From: Nitrobacter winogradskyi Nb-255
GTDB taxonomy: Bacteria; Pseudomonadota; Alphaproteobacteria; Rhizobiales; Xanthobacteraceae
Length of the DNA: 64,000 nucleotides
Assembly: GCF_000012725.1 (NCBI RefSeq)
Contig: NC_007406.1
Location: 1,330,001-1,394,000 of the forward strand
Reading direction: 5' to 3'
Positions within the stretch are counted from its first letter, which is position 1. Every line of letters begins with the position of its first letter. This document shows, piece by piece, positions 54,634 through 62,555 of this stretch. The notes beneath the pieces were generated by a model. It was not told where the DNA came from and searched no databases. It saw only the letters and a list, made by a program, of their open reading frames with translations. Position numbers and translations under genes: made by a program.

Positions 54634-57069
54634 TCAGGCGGTCTCCTGGTAGAGCGCGTCCTGCATTTCGTGGACGGCCTTCTCGAAGCCCTCCTTGCCG
54701 CCGAACGCCTTGATGAGTTGCACGACGCTGCCCATCGCGGTGAAGGGCGTTACCTTCAGCACGTTGGCGTCGTCGAGGTTGAGCACGCCCTCGTCGCGAT
54801 ACTTTTCCAGCAGCGCATCGAGCACGGCGCGGGCCTGCGGCCCGTATTTGGTGAACACGTCACGCTTCTTGACGTTTTCGGCCCGCTCACGGCGGGTGAG
54901 CGGCTTCCGATCAAAGGCGACGTGGCAGATCAGATCGAAGGGATCGAGGTTCTTGCCGAGTTCACCGGCGACGGCATCGAGCGCTAGGCCCTCGGCCTCC
55001 AGTTCCTCGATGAGGGCATGCTTGCGTTCGGCGGATTTCCAGCGCTTGAGGAAATCATCGAGGCTGGCGAAACGCTTCTTCAGCGCCGTTCTGGTGAAAT
55101 CGCGCAGGGATTCGGTGACGAGTTTGCCGTTCTCGTCGAGATATTCCACCCGCTCCGCCAGGATGCGGGCGCCGACGCCATCAACATAAATCTTGCGGAT
55201 CGGGCCACCCGCTGGCAGCGGCAGGCCCGGCTGATCGACCACCGTTTCGTCGTCGCCGGGTTTCGGCGGGATCGTGTCGTCGCCCTGCGGCGCGTCGTCG
55301 GGCGGCGTGATCGGATCGCCGCTGCCGGGTTCATAAATCTGCGCCGGATCGCCGTCGAAATCTGGGTCGGCGAAATGGCTGGTGGCGCCGCGAAAGTCGA
55401 TCAGCGTGAAGAAGAATTTCTTCGTGTCCTCGTGAACGCGGGTGCCGCGCCCGACGATTTGCTTGAACTCGGTCATGGAGCCGACCGCGCGGTCGAGCAC
55501 GATCAGCCGGCAGGTCTGCGCATCGACGCCGGTCGAGAGCAGCCGCGAGGTGGTCACCAGCACGGGATATTTCGATTCGGGGTCGATGAAGTTGCCGAGC
55601 TGGTCCTGGCCTTCCTTGTCGCTGCCGGTGATGCGCATGACGTAACGCTGGTTTTCCGCGACCAGATCGGCGTTCTCGTTGATGAGCGCCTGGCGCATGC
55701 GCGCCGCGTGTTCCTCATCGACGCAGAACACGATGGTCTTCTGGAAGCGGTCGCCGCTTTCCTTCAGGAACTCGGTGATTTTCTTCGCGGTCAGCACCGT
55801 GCGGTCGTCGAGCACGATGTTGCGGTCGAAATCCTTCGTGTTGTAGATGCGGTCCTCGACCTCGTTGCCGTCGCGATCGAGCTGGCCGAGTTCGGGGCGA
55901 TAGCCTTCCACATCGCGGTCGATGTGAACCTTGATGACCTTGTAGGGCGCGAGAAAGCCGTCGCTGATGCCCTGTTTCAGGGAATAGGTGAAAACCGGTT
56001 CGCCGAAATATTCCGTGTTGGAGACATATTCGGTTTCCTTCGGCGTGGCGGTGAGGCCGATCTGCGTCGCGCCGGAAAAGTGGTCGAGGATTTCCCGCCA
56101 TGCCGAATCCTCGGCCGCGCTGCCACGATGGCATTCGTCGATCACGACCAGGTCAAAGAAACCGGGCGAAAATTCCTTGTAGAGCTTCTGCCGTTCCTCC
56201 GGGCCGGTAATCGCCTGGTAGAGGCCGAGATAGATCTCGAAAGCGGTGTCGATGCGCCGCCTGGTGTCGAGCGCCAGTGGCAGATCGACGGCGGTGCCGT
56301 CCTGTCGCTCGATGGTCCTGGCATTGGTGGACAGCTTTGCCATCGCCGCGCCGAAGGGGCGAAAGTCGTTCACCATCGTCTGGTCGATCAACACGTTGCG
56401 ATCGGCAAGGAACAGGATGCGCTTCTTGCGGCCGGCCTTCCACAGGCGCCAGATGATCTGGAACGCGGTATAGGTCTTGCCGGTGCCGGTCGCCATCACC
56501 AGCAGCACGCGGTCGCGGCCCTTGGCGATGGCCTCGATCGCCGCGTTGACGGCGTTCACCTGATAATAGCGCGGTGTCTTGCCGCTGCCGTCGTCGAAAT
56601 AATCCTGAAGCACGATCTCCTCGGCTTCCGCGTCGAGGCCCTTCCAGGCGCGATAGCGTGCCCATAGATCGGTCGGCGACGGGAAGGCGTCGAGCCCGAG
56701 ATTCGTCTCGACCGGAACGCTTTGCCCGGTGCGGTCATGGAACACGAAGCCGTCGCCGTTCGAAGAAAACACGAAGGGGATGTCCAGCGTCATCGCGTAA
56801 TCGAGGCCCTGCTGAATGCCGTGGCCGACCGAATGATTGTTGTCCTTGGCCTCGATCAGCGCGATGGGGATATTCGGCTTGTAGTAAAGAACGAAGTCGG
56901 CCTTCTTCGCCTTGCCGCGCGTCACCAGCTTGCCACGCACAATGATGCGGCCCTTGGTGAAATAGACCTCCTCCCGAACCTGCGCCATCTCGTCCCAGCC
57001 GGCGCGCTTGACGGCGGGCAGGATGAACTTCGTGCAGATATCGCGTTCGGTAAGGCTCCTCTTGTCCAT
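54634..57069 (-). CDS. hsdR: Type I restriction endonuclease/translocase subunit (EcoEI-type)
   Basis: An 811-residue motor-nuclease. The N-terminal PD-(D/E)xK site is Asp 58, Glu 73 and Lys 75 (ADFVLYYKPNIPIALIEAK), the SF2 helicase has Walker A ATGTGKT (193-199) and DECH in VVIDECHRGSAAEDS, motif VI is in QIVGRGTRVHED, and the last 170 residues match the EcoEI-type HsdR C-terminal domain. All key residues are present, so the restriction function appears intact. It is the first gene of the operon hsdR-hsdM-hsdS-HNH-DUF429-like-recombinase. Only 30 bases separate it from the antitoxin gene upstream. Confidence 0.96.
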   Translation of the reverse strand: MDKRSLTERDICTKFILPAVKRAGWDEMAQVREEVYFTKGRIIVRGKLVTRGKAKKADFVLYYKPNIPIALIEAKDNNHSVGHGIQQGLDYAMTLDIPFVFSSNGDGFVFHDRTGQSVPVETNLGLDAFPSPTDLWARYRAWKGLDAEAEEIVLQDYFDDGSGKTPRYYQVNAVNAAIEAIAKGRDRVLLVMATGTGKTYTAFQIIWRLWKAGRKKRILFLADRNVLIDQTMVNDFRPFGAAMAKLSTNARTIERQDGTAVDLPLALDTRRRIDTAFEIYLGLYQAITGPEERQKLYKEFSPGFFDLVVIDECHRGSAAEDSAWREILDHFSGATQIGLTATPKETEYVSNTEYFGEPVFTYSLKQGISDGFLAPYKVIKVHIDRDVEGYRPELGQLDRDGNEVEDRIYNTKDFDRNIVLDDRTVLTAKKITEFLKESGDRFQKTIVFCVDEEHAARMRQALINENADLVAENQRYVMRITGSDKEGQDQLGNFIDPESKYPVLVTTSRLLSTGVDAQTCRLIVLDRAVGSMTEFKQIVGRGTRVHEDTKKFFFTLIDFRGATSHFADPDFDGDPAQIYEPGSGDPITPPDDAPQGDDTIPPKPGDDETVVDQPGLPLPAGGPIRKIYVDGVGARILAERVEYLDENGKLVTESLRDFTRTALKKRFASLDDFLKRWKSAERKHALIEELEAEGLALDAVAGELGKNLDPFDLICHVAFDRKPLTRRERAENVKKRDVFTKYGPQARAVLDALLEKYRDEGVLNLDDANVLKVTPFTAMGSVVQLIKAFGGKEGFEKAVHEMQDALYQETA

Positions 57070-57099
57070 GCGTTCAGCTGCCCCCTGCCTCGTTCCCGC

Positions 57100-57288
57100 T
57101 CATCCCTGCTCCTCTTTCGCCGGCGGCTTCTCGCACGCATCCAGCGCTTTCAAGCGCTGATACTCCTCGATCGCCATGACGACGACGACGGGGCGCCCAT
57201 GCTTGGCGACAGCAACAGGATCGGCGCGAGCCAGGTCGATCAATCGCCCGAAGCCGTACTTCGCGTCTTTCGCGCTCAGGGTCTGCAT
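57100..57288 (-). CDS. Phd/YefM-family antitoxin without a visible toxin
   Basis: A 62-residue protein whose N-terminal 45 residues match the Phd/YefM DNA-binding fold (SAKDAKYGFGRLIDLARADP, then VAKHGRPVVVVMAIEEYQRL). The last 15 residues are charged. Partners are normally Doc- or RelE-type toxins encoded just downstream; here the next gene downstream, after 30 bases, is hsdR. It may therefore act as a regulator of the restriction operon. A GGGGAG lies five bases before ATG 57288, and a perfect palindrome lies about 26 bases further upstream. Confidence 0.85.
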   Translation of the reverse strand: MQTLSAKDAKYGFGRLIDLARADPVAVAKHGRPVVVVMAIEEYQRLKALDACEKPPAKEEQG

Positions 57289-57313
57289 GCGACTCCCCGT
57301 TATTCCCGCCGCT

Positions 57314-57329
57314 CATATTGGCCAATATG
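57314..57329. promoter_or_regulatory. Perfect 16-bp palindrome upstream of the antitoxin gene
   Basis: CATATTGGCCAATATG is a perfect inverted repeat ending 26 bases before the start of the Phd-type gene. Phd/YefM proteins bind such palindromes to control their own operons, so this is a likely operator for the antitoxin and possibly for hsdRMS. Function is inferred. Confidence 0.6.
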
Positions 57330-57343
57330 GCCCAAAACACAAT

Positions 57344-57380
57344 GGATTCCGGATTCCGGTGGATTCCCAAAAAGGAATCC
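57344..57380. repeat. GGATTCC direct repeats with an inverted partner
   Basis: GGATTCC occurs at 57344-57350, 57351-57357 and 57361-57367, and the complement GGAATCC at 57374-57380 forms a 7-bp hairpin with the last of them (loop CAAAAA). It lies in the 281-base gap between the HGG protein gene and the antitoxin gene. It may be a repeat remnant or a weak terminator. A lone GTTTAG lies at 57466. Confidence 0.5.
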
Positions 57381-57569
57381 AGTCGCTGGCGGCGTGCCGC
57401 GCTTCGCCCGCCAGCATAGGATTTTCGCCAGGAAGGACCCGTGAATTTCATCGGGCATGTGTTGAGTTTAGGCAATCTCCGCTGCCACGCTGCGCCAACG
57501 ATGCGCCCGGCTTCCCCGCATATGGAATCCGCCAGGAGGAACCGGGAGGGGCGCGCGTGAGCCGACGCG

Positions 57570-57833
57570 CTATCCATCCACCTCCTCGATGATGCCTCGA
57601 ATGGATTGGAGGAGTGCAGCCAGCTCCCGCCGCTCGGCGATGGCGTCGGCGGTGTAGCGGCCATGCTTGAGGGCATTGCTATTGCCTCTGGCCGCGCCTG
57701 GCGCCTTGCCGCCGTGCATCCGGCAGCGTCCGTTCGCCATCGCGGGCGACTGGCACGGCGTCCCGGCCCGCGTCCGGGCATGGCAACGTGGGCTCAGGTG
57801 CATGGGCAATCTGGCCGGCAATCTGCTTTGCAT
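57570..57833 (-). CDS. HGG-motif small phage/plasmid-type protein
   Basis: An 87-residue basic protein with CHARTRAGTPCQSPAMANGR, CRMHGGKAPGAARGNSNALK and HGRYTADAIAERRELAALL, which match the conserved small protein with Cys pairs and an HGG motif found in many alphaproteobacterial islands and prophages. The paired Cys and His suggest a zinc-binding fold; the function is not known. ATG 57833 gives the normal length. Its first 155 bases overlap the end of the upstream gene in a different frame on the same strand. Confidence 0.75.
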   Translation of the reverse strand: MQSRLPARLPMHLSPRCHARTRAGTPCQSPAMANGRCRMHGGKAPGAARGNSNALKHGRYTADAIAERRELAALLQSIRGIIEEVDG

Positions 57834-58362
57834 GGGGTTGTTCCTCCGTTTCTGTTCGATCCCCACCCCCCGGTCGCTCGATAGTTCCGACAACGGCCTG
57901 GCCACCCGCGTGAACATGGACATGCTCGACGGTCACCTTCTGCTGGCCCTTGCCGCGATGCTTGTTCAATGCGTCGAGCAACGTCGCCCATGTGCGGGAC
58001 AGCTTGTTCGCCTGGTTGAGGTTCTCGCGCCGGCCCTCGAATGTCTGCTCGCCGATCATGGCGCGACGGTAGCATTCCATCGCGGCGTTGTGGGCGGCGA
58101 CCAACTGTACCGCCATCATGCCTTCCAGCTCATCCTTCGGGCCGATGCCGGTCAACCCGGCGACGGTGGCACTCAGCTGGCGGTCCCGCTCCTGGTCATC
58201 CGAGTTCTTTACCCACAGTGCCTGCACCGCCTGATTGGCCAGCGTGTTGTTCCAGTGGTCGGACTGCGATCCGCCGATGGTCTTCAGCCGGCCCTTGCGA
58301 TCGTCGGGATCGTCGGCGAGTACGGTTTTCGGCGCGTGGGTGGCGGGTTTTCTGGTGCTCAT
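57679..58362 (-). CDS. Conserved island protein, unknown function
   Basis: A 227-residue protein starting MSTRKPATHAPKTVLADDPD. The middle (AAHNAAMECYRRAMIGEQTF, then LNQANKLSRTWATLLDALN) is helical and looks well conserved; a His-rich segment EHVHVHAGGQAVVG follows. The last 45 residues overlap the HGG protein gene in another frame and are Arg/Asp-rich. I recall this arrangement from other alphaproteobacterial islands, but the function is unknown. The start ATG overlaps the upstream stop by four bases. Confidence 0.7.
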   Translation of the reverse strand: MSTRKPATHAPKTVLADDPDDRKGRLKTIGGSQSDHWNNTLANQAVQALWVKNSDDQERDRQLSATVAGLTGIGPKDELEGMMAVQLVAAHNAAMECYRRAMIGEQTFEGRRENLNQANKLSRTWATLLDALNKHRGKGQQKVTVEHVHVHAGGQAVVGTIERPGGGDRTETEEQPHAKQIAGQIAHAPEPTLPCPDAGRDAVPVARDGERTLPDARRQGARRGQRQ

Positions 58363-58862
58363 GGCGATGTCCTCATCGAGATTCCAAAGGCTGAAAGGGC
58401 GGCGATCGCTTCCGCCTTCCGGCCAGCGCGCCAGGCGTCCCAGCAGCGCGAATGCAGCCAGGCATGACCGGTCTGGTCCGTGCCGAACGGCAGCAGGGCG
58501 TCGTGCGCGTAGTCGCGTCCACCGCAGCCGAGGCAGCGGCCGGGTGGCGAGCGCACCGCATTGCGGTTGAGCCATTCGGCGATGCAACAGGCGAAGGCGC
58601 GGGCCTCGGCTTGATCGCGTGGCAAGCCGCTGTCGAACTCGGCAATGCCCGCCCGCTCGTCGAACAAGGCTCGCCAGTCCTCGCCCGACCAGCCGTCGCT
58701 ACCCGTGCGCTGCAGCGCGACCACGCCCGCCTTGTGAAGCGCCAGAAGTTCGAGCACGGCGGGCGGCGGCGCGGCGGCGGCGTCGAGCATGAGGGCATCG
58801 CCATCGACGCCGATCCGAACGCCGGCATCGCGCGCGGCCTTGAGGGCTTGGACAGCGCTCAT
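58359..58862 (-). CDS. Conserved island protein with Cys-rich C-terminal part
   Basis: A 167-residue protein. The N-terminal 50 residues (MSAVQALKAARDAGVRIGVD to LLALHKAGVVALQR) resemble TubC-like docking helices; the C-terminal part has RCLGCGGRDYAHDALLPFG and HAWLHSRCWDAWRAGRKAEA, with Cys and His residues that could bind zinc. It overlaps both neighbours by four bases. In related islands such a protein sits next to the ATPase gene; the role is unknown. Confidence 0.72.
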   Translation of the reverse strand: MSAVQALKAARDAGVRIGVDGDALMLDAAAAPPPAVLELLALHKAGVVALQRTGSDGWSGEDWRALFDERAGIAEFDSGLPRDQAEARAFACCIAEWLNRNAVRSPPGRCLGCGGRDYAHDALLPFGTDQTGHAWLHSRCWDAWRAGRKAEAIAALSAFGISMRTSP

Positions 58863-60811
58863 AGCCGCACCCTCCAGCCCGTATTTTCCGGTGCGGATTG
58901 AGGCGGGCGGCTTGCGTCCGCACCGTCCGCATCGGCCTCAGCGTTCGATTTCAACATGTTGGCGCGGACGGTAGCGCCAGGCTCGCCCGCTGAACCGTCC
59001 GCGAACTCGCCGACCGTCCGCAAACCCGGCGAGGCGAAGCCATTGCCGGAACTGTCCTTCGGCCGATCGGCGGACGATGCGGACGATGCGGACGGTTGCG
59101 CCCCTCGGATTTCCGGCGAGGCGGGTTTGCCGGCCGTGGTGATGCGGATGGTTCGCGTCCGCGCCCGCCCTTCGCGCTCGAAACCGATGTCGATGCCGAT
59201 CTTGCGCAGGAAGGTGGCGGCGCGGCGCAACCGTCCCGAAAGCGCGCGTGGACTGTCCGGCCAGGTCTTGGATTTGGCGACGCGCTCGCCCGCCATCTCG
59301 GCAAGGGCGCCTAGAAGGTCCGAGGCGGTTCCCGTCCACTCCGTCCGCTCAGTCATCACGGCGCGCACCGCAGCAGCAACCGGATCAGCGTCGATCACGC
59401 CGTCCACCGCCTCATCACGGTTGCCGCAATAGGCCGACCAGAATGTGCCCGAGGGCCAGAGCGCGGTTTCGCAGGCCGAAGCCCACAGCGCGAAATCTGC
59501 CATGCGCGGCAGCTTGGGCAGGTGAGTGTCGGGAAGCCTTTTCAGACCCTCCACCACCGCATCGAGCAGGACGCCGAGGAGGCGGGGACGTTCAGCCTCG
59601 AACGCCGCCCATAATTCCTGCTCCGGGCGGCGGCGCTTCTCGGGGATCGGCTCCAGCGTCAGGAACACCGCACGGTCGGCAAGGTCGGGCCGGGTCACGA
59701 TGTCCTCGATGCCGTTGAGGATCACCGGGCGCGCGGCGTCAAACAGCACCTCATCCTGGTCGGTGTAAAGCTGGCGCACCGCAAAACCGCCCCCGGTGGC
59801 CAGCCGGCAGAGCGTATCGGAAATCCATGCGGGCAGGCCAGACACGTTGTCGAAGGCGAGCACATGGCCGTTGCTCGCGGCGATGAACAGGTCGCGGTCT
59901 TCGCGCGGCAGGGCGCGCAGCGGTGCGGTGTTGGGATCGAGCAGCGCCCGCAGGATTGCCGAGAAGGTGGATTTCGCCGAACCCTGCTCACCCGACAGCA
60001 CAAGCGCCGGATAGGGCCCCTTGTTGCGCAACACCGCGAGCGCCCAGGCGACCACCAAGACAAAATCCTGATCGGACTGGACGTTCAGAAAGGCACGTAA
60101 CGTTTCGACCGATCCACCGAGCATCGGGACGGCCAGGGGCTGCATGCCGGCCGCGCGGCGGAAACGCACCGGCGGATCATTGACCACGCGCCAGCCGGTA
60201 GCGTCGATCTCGACGGCGCGCCAAGCCTCGTCTCCAAGATCGAGGTAAAGCCGCTCATCCTGGCCGCCTACGCGGATGAATACAACACGTTCCGGCCCGT
60301 CGAAGTGCGCCTTTGCCTCGATAACGTTGAGCGCCGATTGCAACGCCTCCGAACTTGGCGCGCCGCCGGTCTGCTCGAAGAATTGCCGGGCCAGCCAGCG
60401 CCGGAAGCCTTTCGTGCGCACCGGCCAGGTTTCACGATGATCGTTGATCATGATGTCGGCGAAAGCCGTGCCATCCGCCGAATGGAACAGCTCCGCCCCG
60501 CCTGCGAGGTCGATCAGTATGTCAGCCTGCGTCGGGCCGCGCCCGCCATCGCCGGTTTCTTCGGCCATGGCCTCGTCCAGCGCCGTCACCCGGCATCCGG
60601 CTTTCTTGAGTTTCGCGCGCAAGGCTTCGAAAGCCGCGCGATCCTCCGCCTTGAGGGCGACCAGCCGTTCAAGAACCTCGGGCGCGAATGCCGCGCCGGG
60701 GTCTTCGGCGGATTTCTCGACCAGACCGTCAAGCGGATCGCTGATTTCTTCAGCCGCGTCGATGGCATCGACGATAGGATTCAGGTCTTCCCCGTCAATC
60801 TCGCTTCTCAT
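58859..60811 (-). CDS. P-loop ATPase of a plasmid/phage replication module
   Basis: A 650-residue protein. After about 230 mainly acidic residues comes an ATPase domain with Walker A LSGEQGSAKSTFSAIL and a Walker-B-like strand HVLAFDNVSGLP; the ATGGGFAVRQLYTDQDEVLF and PVILNGIEDIVTRPDLADRA blocks resemble DUF927/primase-helicase ATPases. The last 120 residues are low-complexity. Together with the upstream Toprim protein it probably forms a primase-helicase pair. ATG 60811 overlaps the Toprim gene stop by four bases. The open frame upstream to 61552 is antisense-like and not coding. Confidence 0.82.
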   Translation of the reverse strand: MRSEIDGEDLNPIVDAIDAAEEISDPLDGLVEKSAEDPGAAFAPEVLERLVALKAEDRAAFEALRAKLKKAGCRVTALDEAMAEETGDGGRGPTQADILIDLAGGAELFHSADGTAFADIMINDHRETWPVRTKGFRRWLARQFFEQTGGAPSSEALQSALNVIEAKAHFDGPERVVFIRVGGQDERLYLDLGDEAWRAVEIDATGWRVVNDPPVRFRRAAGMQPLAVPMLGGSVETLRAFLNVQSDQDFVLVVAWALAVLRNKGPYPALVLSGEQGSAKSTFSAILRALLDPNTAPLRALPREDRDLFIAASNGHVLAFDNVSGLPAWISDTLCRLATGGGFAVRQLYTDQDEVLFDAARPVILNGIEDIVTRPDLADRAVFLTLEPIPEKRRRPEQELWAAFEAERPRLLGVLLDAVVEGLKRLPDTHLPKLPRMADFALWASACETALWPSGTFWSAYCGNRDEAVDGVIDADPVAAAVRAVMTERTEWTGTASDLLGALAEMAGERVAKSKTWPDSPRALSGRLRRAATFLRKIGIDIGFEREGRARTRTIRITTAGKPASPEIRGAQPSASSASSADRPKDSSGNGFASPGLRTVGEFADGSAGEPGATVRANMLKSNAEADADGADASRPPQSAPENTGWRVRL

Positions 60812-61698
60812 TGCCTGCCCCCCTCGATGTCGGACACGCGGCCGAGCAATACATCGTTGAAATCCAGACCACGGGGAGGCCGAGCGATGCGCGCCCGCCG
60901 CCCCTGCCGCATCCACCGCGAGGCGCAGGCGCGTGCTGCGGCTTCGCCGGGATCGTCGCCATCGGCCAGAACGATCACGTCGCGCACGCTGCCTGGCAGG
61001 TCGAGTGCCCGCAGCCCGGAGGTGGACAACGCCGCCCAGACCGGATGTCCGGTCGCCTGCATGGCCGCGAGGCAGGTCTCGATGCCTTCGCCGATCATCA
61101 GGATTTCGCCGGGATCGCCGAGGCGAACGGCGCCCCCCTGACACGGGCCGAGCATCATCTTCGTGGGTTCGACCTGTGCCTTGCCACGGCCTTCGCGAGC
61201 GAGGAACGTGCGGTGGATGGCCATTGGCATAGCGTCGGCGCCCCGCGTCACCAGCGCGACCATGCAGGGAAAGATGCCGCCCGATGGATGCTTCAGGCCC
61301 ACATGAAAACGCAATGATGGCGGGAGCGAGCAGGTCAGACCGCGCGAAGCGAGATAGACTTCGACCGGCGTGCCATCGGCGGGAAGCGCGGACTGCCAGA
61401 TCGAAAGCGCGTATGCACTCCGTTCCGCCTGGTGCGGATCGGGACGCTGCGGCAGCACCATGCGACGGTGTGATTTCCGGACGGTCGAAGGCTGCCTGCC
61501 GTCCCACAGCCCCCGTTCCTTCAAGATTGCGATTACGTCGCGTTGTTCGCACCCGGCATGACAGCGCACCAGCACCTTGCCACCGTCATCACGGATGGAG
61601 AGGCTGGGCACGCGGTCGTCATGGGCCGGGCAGCGCGCCGTCCAGCATTGACCGACCTTGCGACCACCGAGCGCCCTGGCGATAATCTCAGCAGTCAT
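60808..61698 (-). CDS. Toprim-domain DNA primase with zinc finger
   Basis: A 296-residue protein. The N-terminal zinc-binding segment has Cys 18 and Cys 23 with a nearby His, then Cys 46 and Cys 50 (CWTARCPAHDDRVPSLSIRD ... VRCHAGC), typical of CHC2-type primases. The middle is a helical region, and the Toprim domain has Glu in MIGEGIETCLAAMQ and Asp residues in VIVLADGDDPGEAAA. It should make primers for element replication. ATG 61698 is chosen because it starts just before the zinc finger; the open frame continues to 61791. Confidence 0.86.
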   Translation of the reverse strand: MTAEIIARALGGRKVGQCWTARCPAHDDRVPSLSIRDDGGKVLVRCHAGCEQRDVIAILKERGLWDGRQPSTVRKSHRRMVLPQRPDPHQAERSAYALSIWQSALPADGTPVEVYLASRGLTCSLPPSLRFHVGLKHPSGGIFPCMVALVTRGADAMPMAIHRTFLAREGRGKAQVEPTKMMLGPCQGGAVRLGDPGEILMIGEGIETCLAAMQATGHPVWAALSTSGLRALDLPGSVRDVIVLADGDDPGEAAARACASRWMRQGRRARIARPPRGLDFNDVLLGRVSDIEGGRQ

Positions 61699-61921
61699 CG
61701 TGCGCCCCCTCGTCGTCACAGGTGGCCACGTCACTGTCATCATTGGCGGGTTTGGGCATATTGGCCCGCGACCACTCGGCCAGGATGGCAAAGAAGCCGG
61801 TTACGCTGGCGGCGACCTGCTTCGCCTCGTCGCGGCTCAGGTCGCGCCCGAGGCGCGGCTGCCAGACCTTGCGAGTCTGTCCGATCAGTTCGTCATTGAG
61901 ATTGTCGTTCGCTGCATTCAC
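61688..61921 (-). CDS. Small conserved island protein, unknown function
   Basis: A 77-residue protein (VNAANDNLNDELIGQTRKVW to the end) with RDLSRDEAKQVAASVTGFFA and ILAEWSRANMPKPANDD. I have no domain for it. It overlaps the Toprim primase gene by 11 bases, so it seems to head the overlapping gene chain. The start is uncertain: GTG 61921 is used; an earlier GTG lies at 61984. Confidence 0.6.
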   Translation of the reverse strand: MNAANDNLNDELIGQTRKVWQPRLGRDLSRDEAKQVAASVTGFFAILAEWSRANMPKPANDDSDVATCDDEGAHDDC

Positions 61922-62057
61922 CGAAGATCTCACAGTCGGCTTCTCGCCGCTCCGTGCCCCTGATCTCCGGCCTCGGACTCGCACCGATGACGCTGGATCG
62001 TATCGTCATTTGCATGTTCGGCGTCCCAATCGCAGGGATCGCCAGTTTGCGTGCGCG

Positions 62058-62267
62058 TCAGCGCGGCAGTTCGTCCATGGGAATCGTGAACTTGTGGGAT
62101 TTCCCGGCCTCGATTACGAGGTCGCGGCGGTTGTTCTTGCCGATCCCGCTGGAAATCGTGCATCGGAAGTGGCCATGGCGCAGACCGTCCAGAACGATCT
62201 GGTCAATCTGATCGAGCGCCTGGCGCAATTGAGGGCCGGTGTCGGGAAAGGGAGTTCTTTCAAGCAT
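62058..62267 (-). CDS. Small protein of unknown function
   Basis: A 69-residue protein (MLERTPFPDTGPQLRQALDQ) with a predicted helix, then RCTISSGIGKNNRRDLVIEA and SHKFTIPMDELPR. It overlaps the DUF5659 gene by eight bases, supporting that it is translated. No known domain. A gap of 136 bases follows before the next gene. Confidence 0.6.
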   Translation of the reverse strand: MLERTPFPDTGPQLRQALDQIDQIVLDGLRHGHFRCTISSGIGKNNRRDLVIEAGKSHKFTIPMDELPR

Positions 62268-62526
62268 TGTGCAACAGCGCCTTCATGTCCTTGACGGTGG
62301 TGGAGAACGCGAGAGGCGGCACCATCGCCCCGTCGCCGTAGAACGACAGCACGTCATCGCGCCGTGACGGCCGGTCGCGAAAAACGAAGACCTTGCGCCT
62401 TCCCTCGGCACGCAGATCGAGAAGTTCGTAACCGGTGCAGCGCAAAAAGCAGGCGAGATAGAAGTCTCGGGTCTCGAACCCGTTGTCCTGCACCGATGCG
62501 TCGCATTTCGCCTGTCCACTTGACAC
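62260..62526 (-). CDS. DUF5659-domain protein
   Basis: An 88-residue protein matching DUF5659: FETRDFYLACFLRCTGYELL, then RRKVFVFRDRPSRRDDVLSF and AFSTTVKDMKALLHNA. The family occurs in phages and mobile elements and has no known function. It lies 29 bases after the ImmA/IrrE gene and overlaps the next gene by eight bases. Confidence 0.72.
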   Translation of the reverse strand: MSSGQAKCDASVQDNGFETRDFYLACFLRCTGYELLDLRAEGRRKVFVFRDRPSRRDDVLSFYGDGAMVPPLAFSTTVKDMKALLHNA

Positions 62527-62555
62527 TTTACATTCTCCTCAAAAAAAGGGGCGGT

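Noticed and set aside
57030-57099. Toxin gene partner for the Phd-type antitoxin
   Set aside because: Only 30 bases lie between the antitoxin stop and hsdR; no RelE/Doc-like frame is present on either side.
57074-57781. Long minus-strand frame through the antitoxin and HGG genes
   Set aside because: It is out of frame with both recognisable proteins and reads through the GGATTCC repeat region.
60812-61552. Upstream extension of the P-loop ATPase frame
   Set aside because: It overlaps the Toprim primase gene in another frame; ATG 60811 coupled by ATGA is the natural start.
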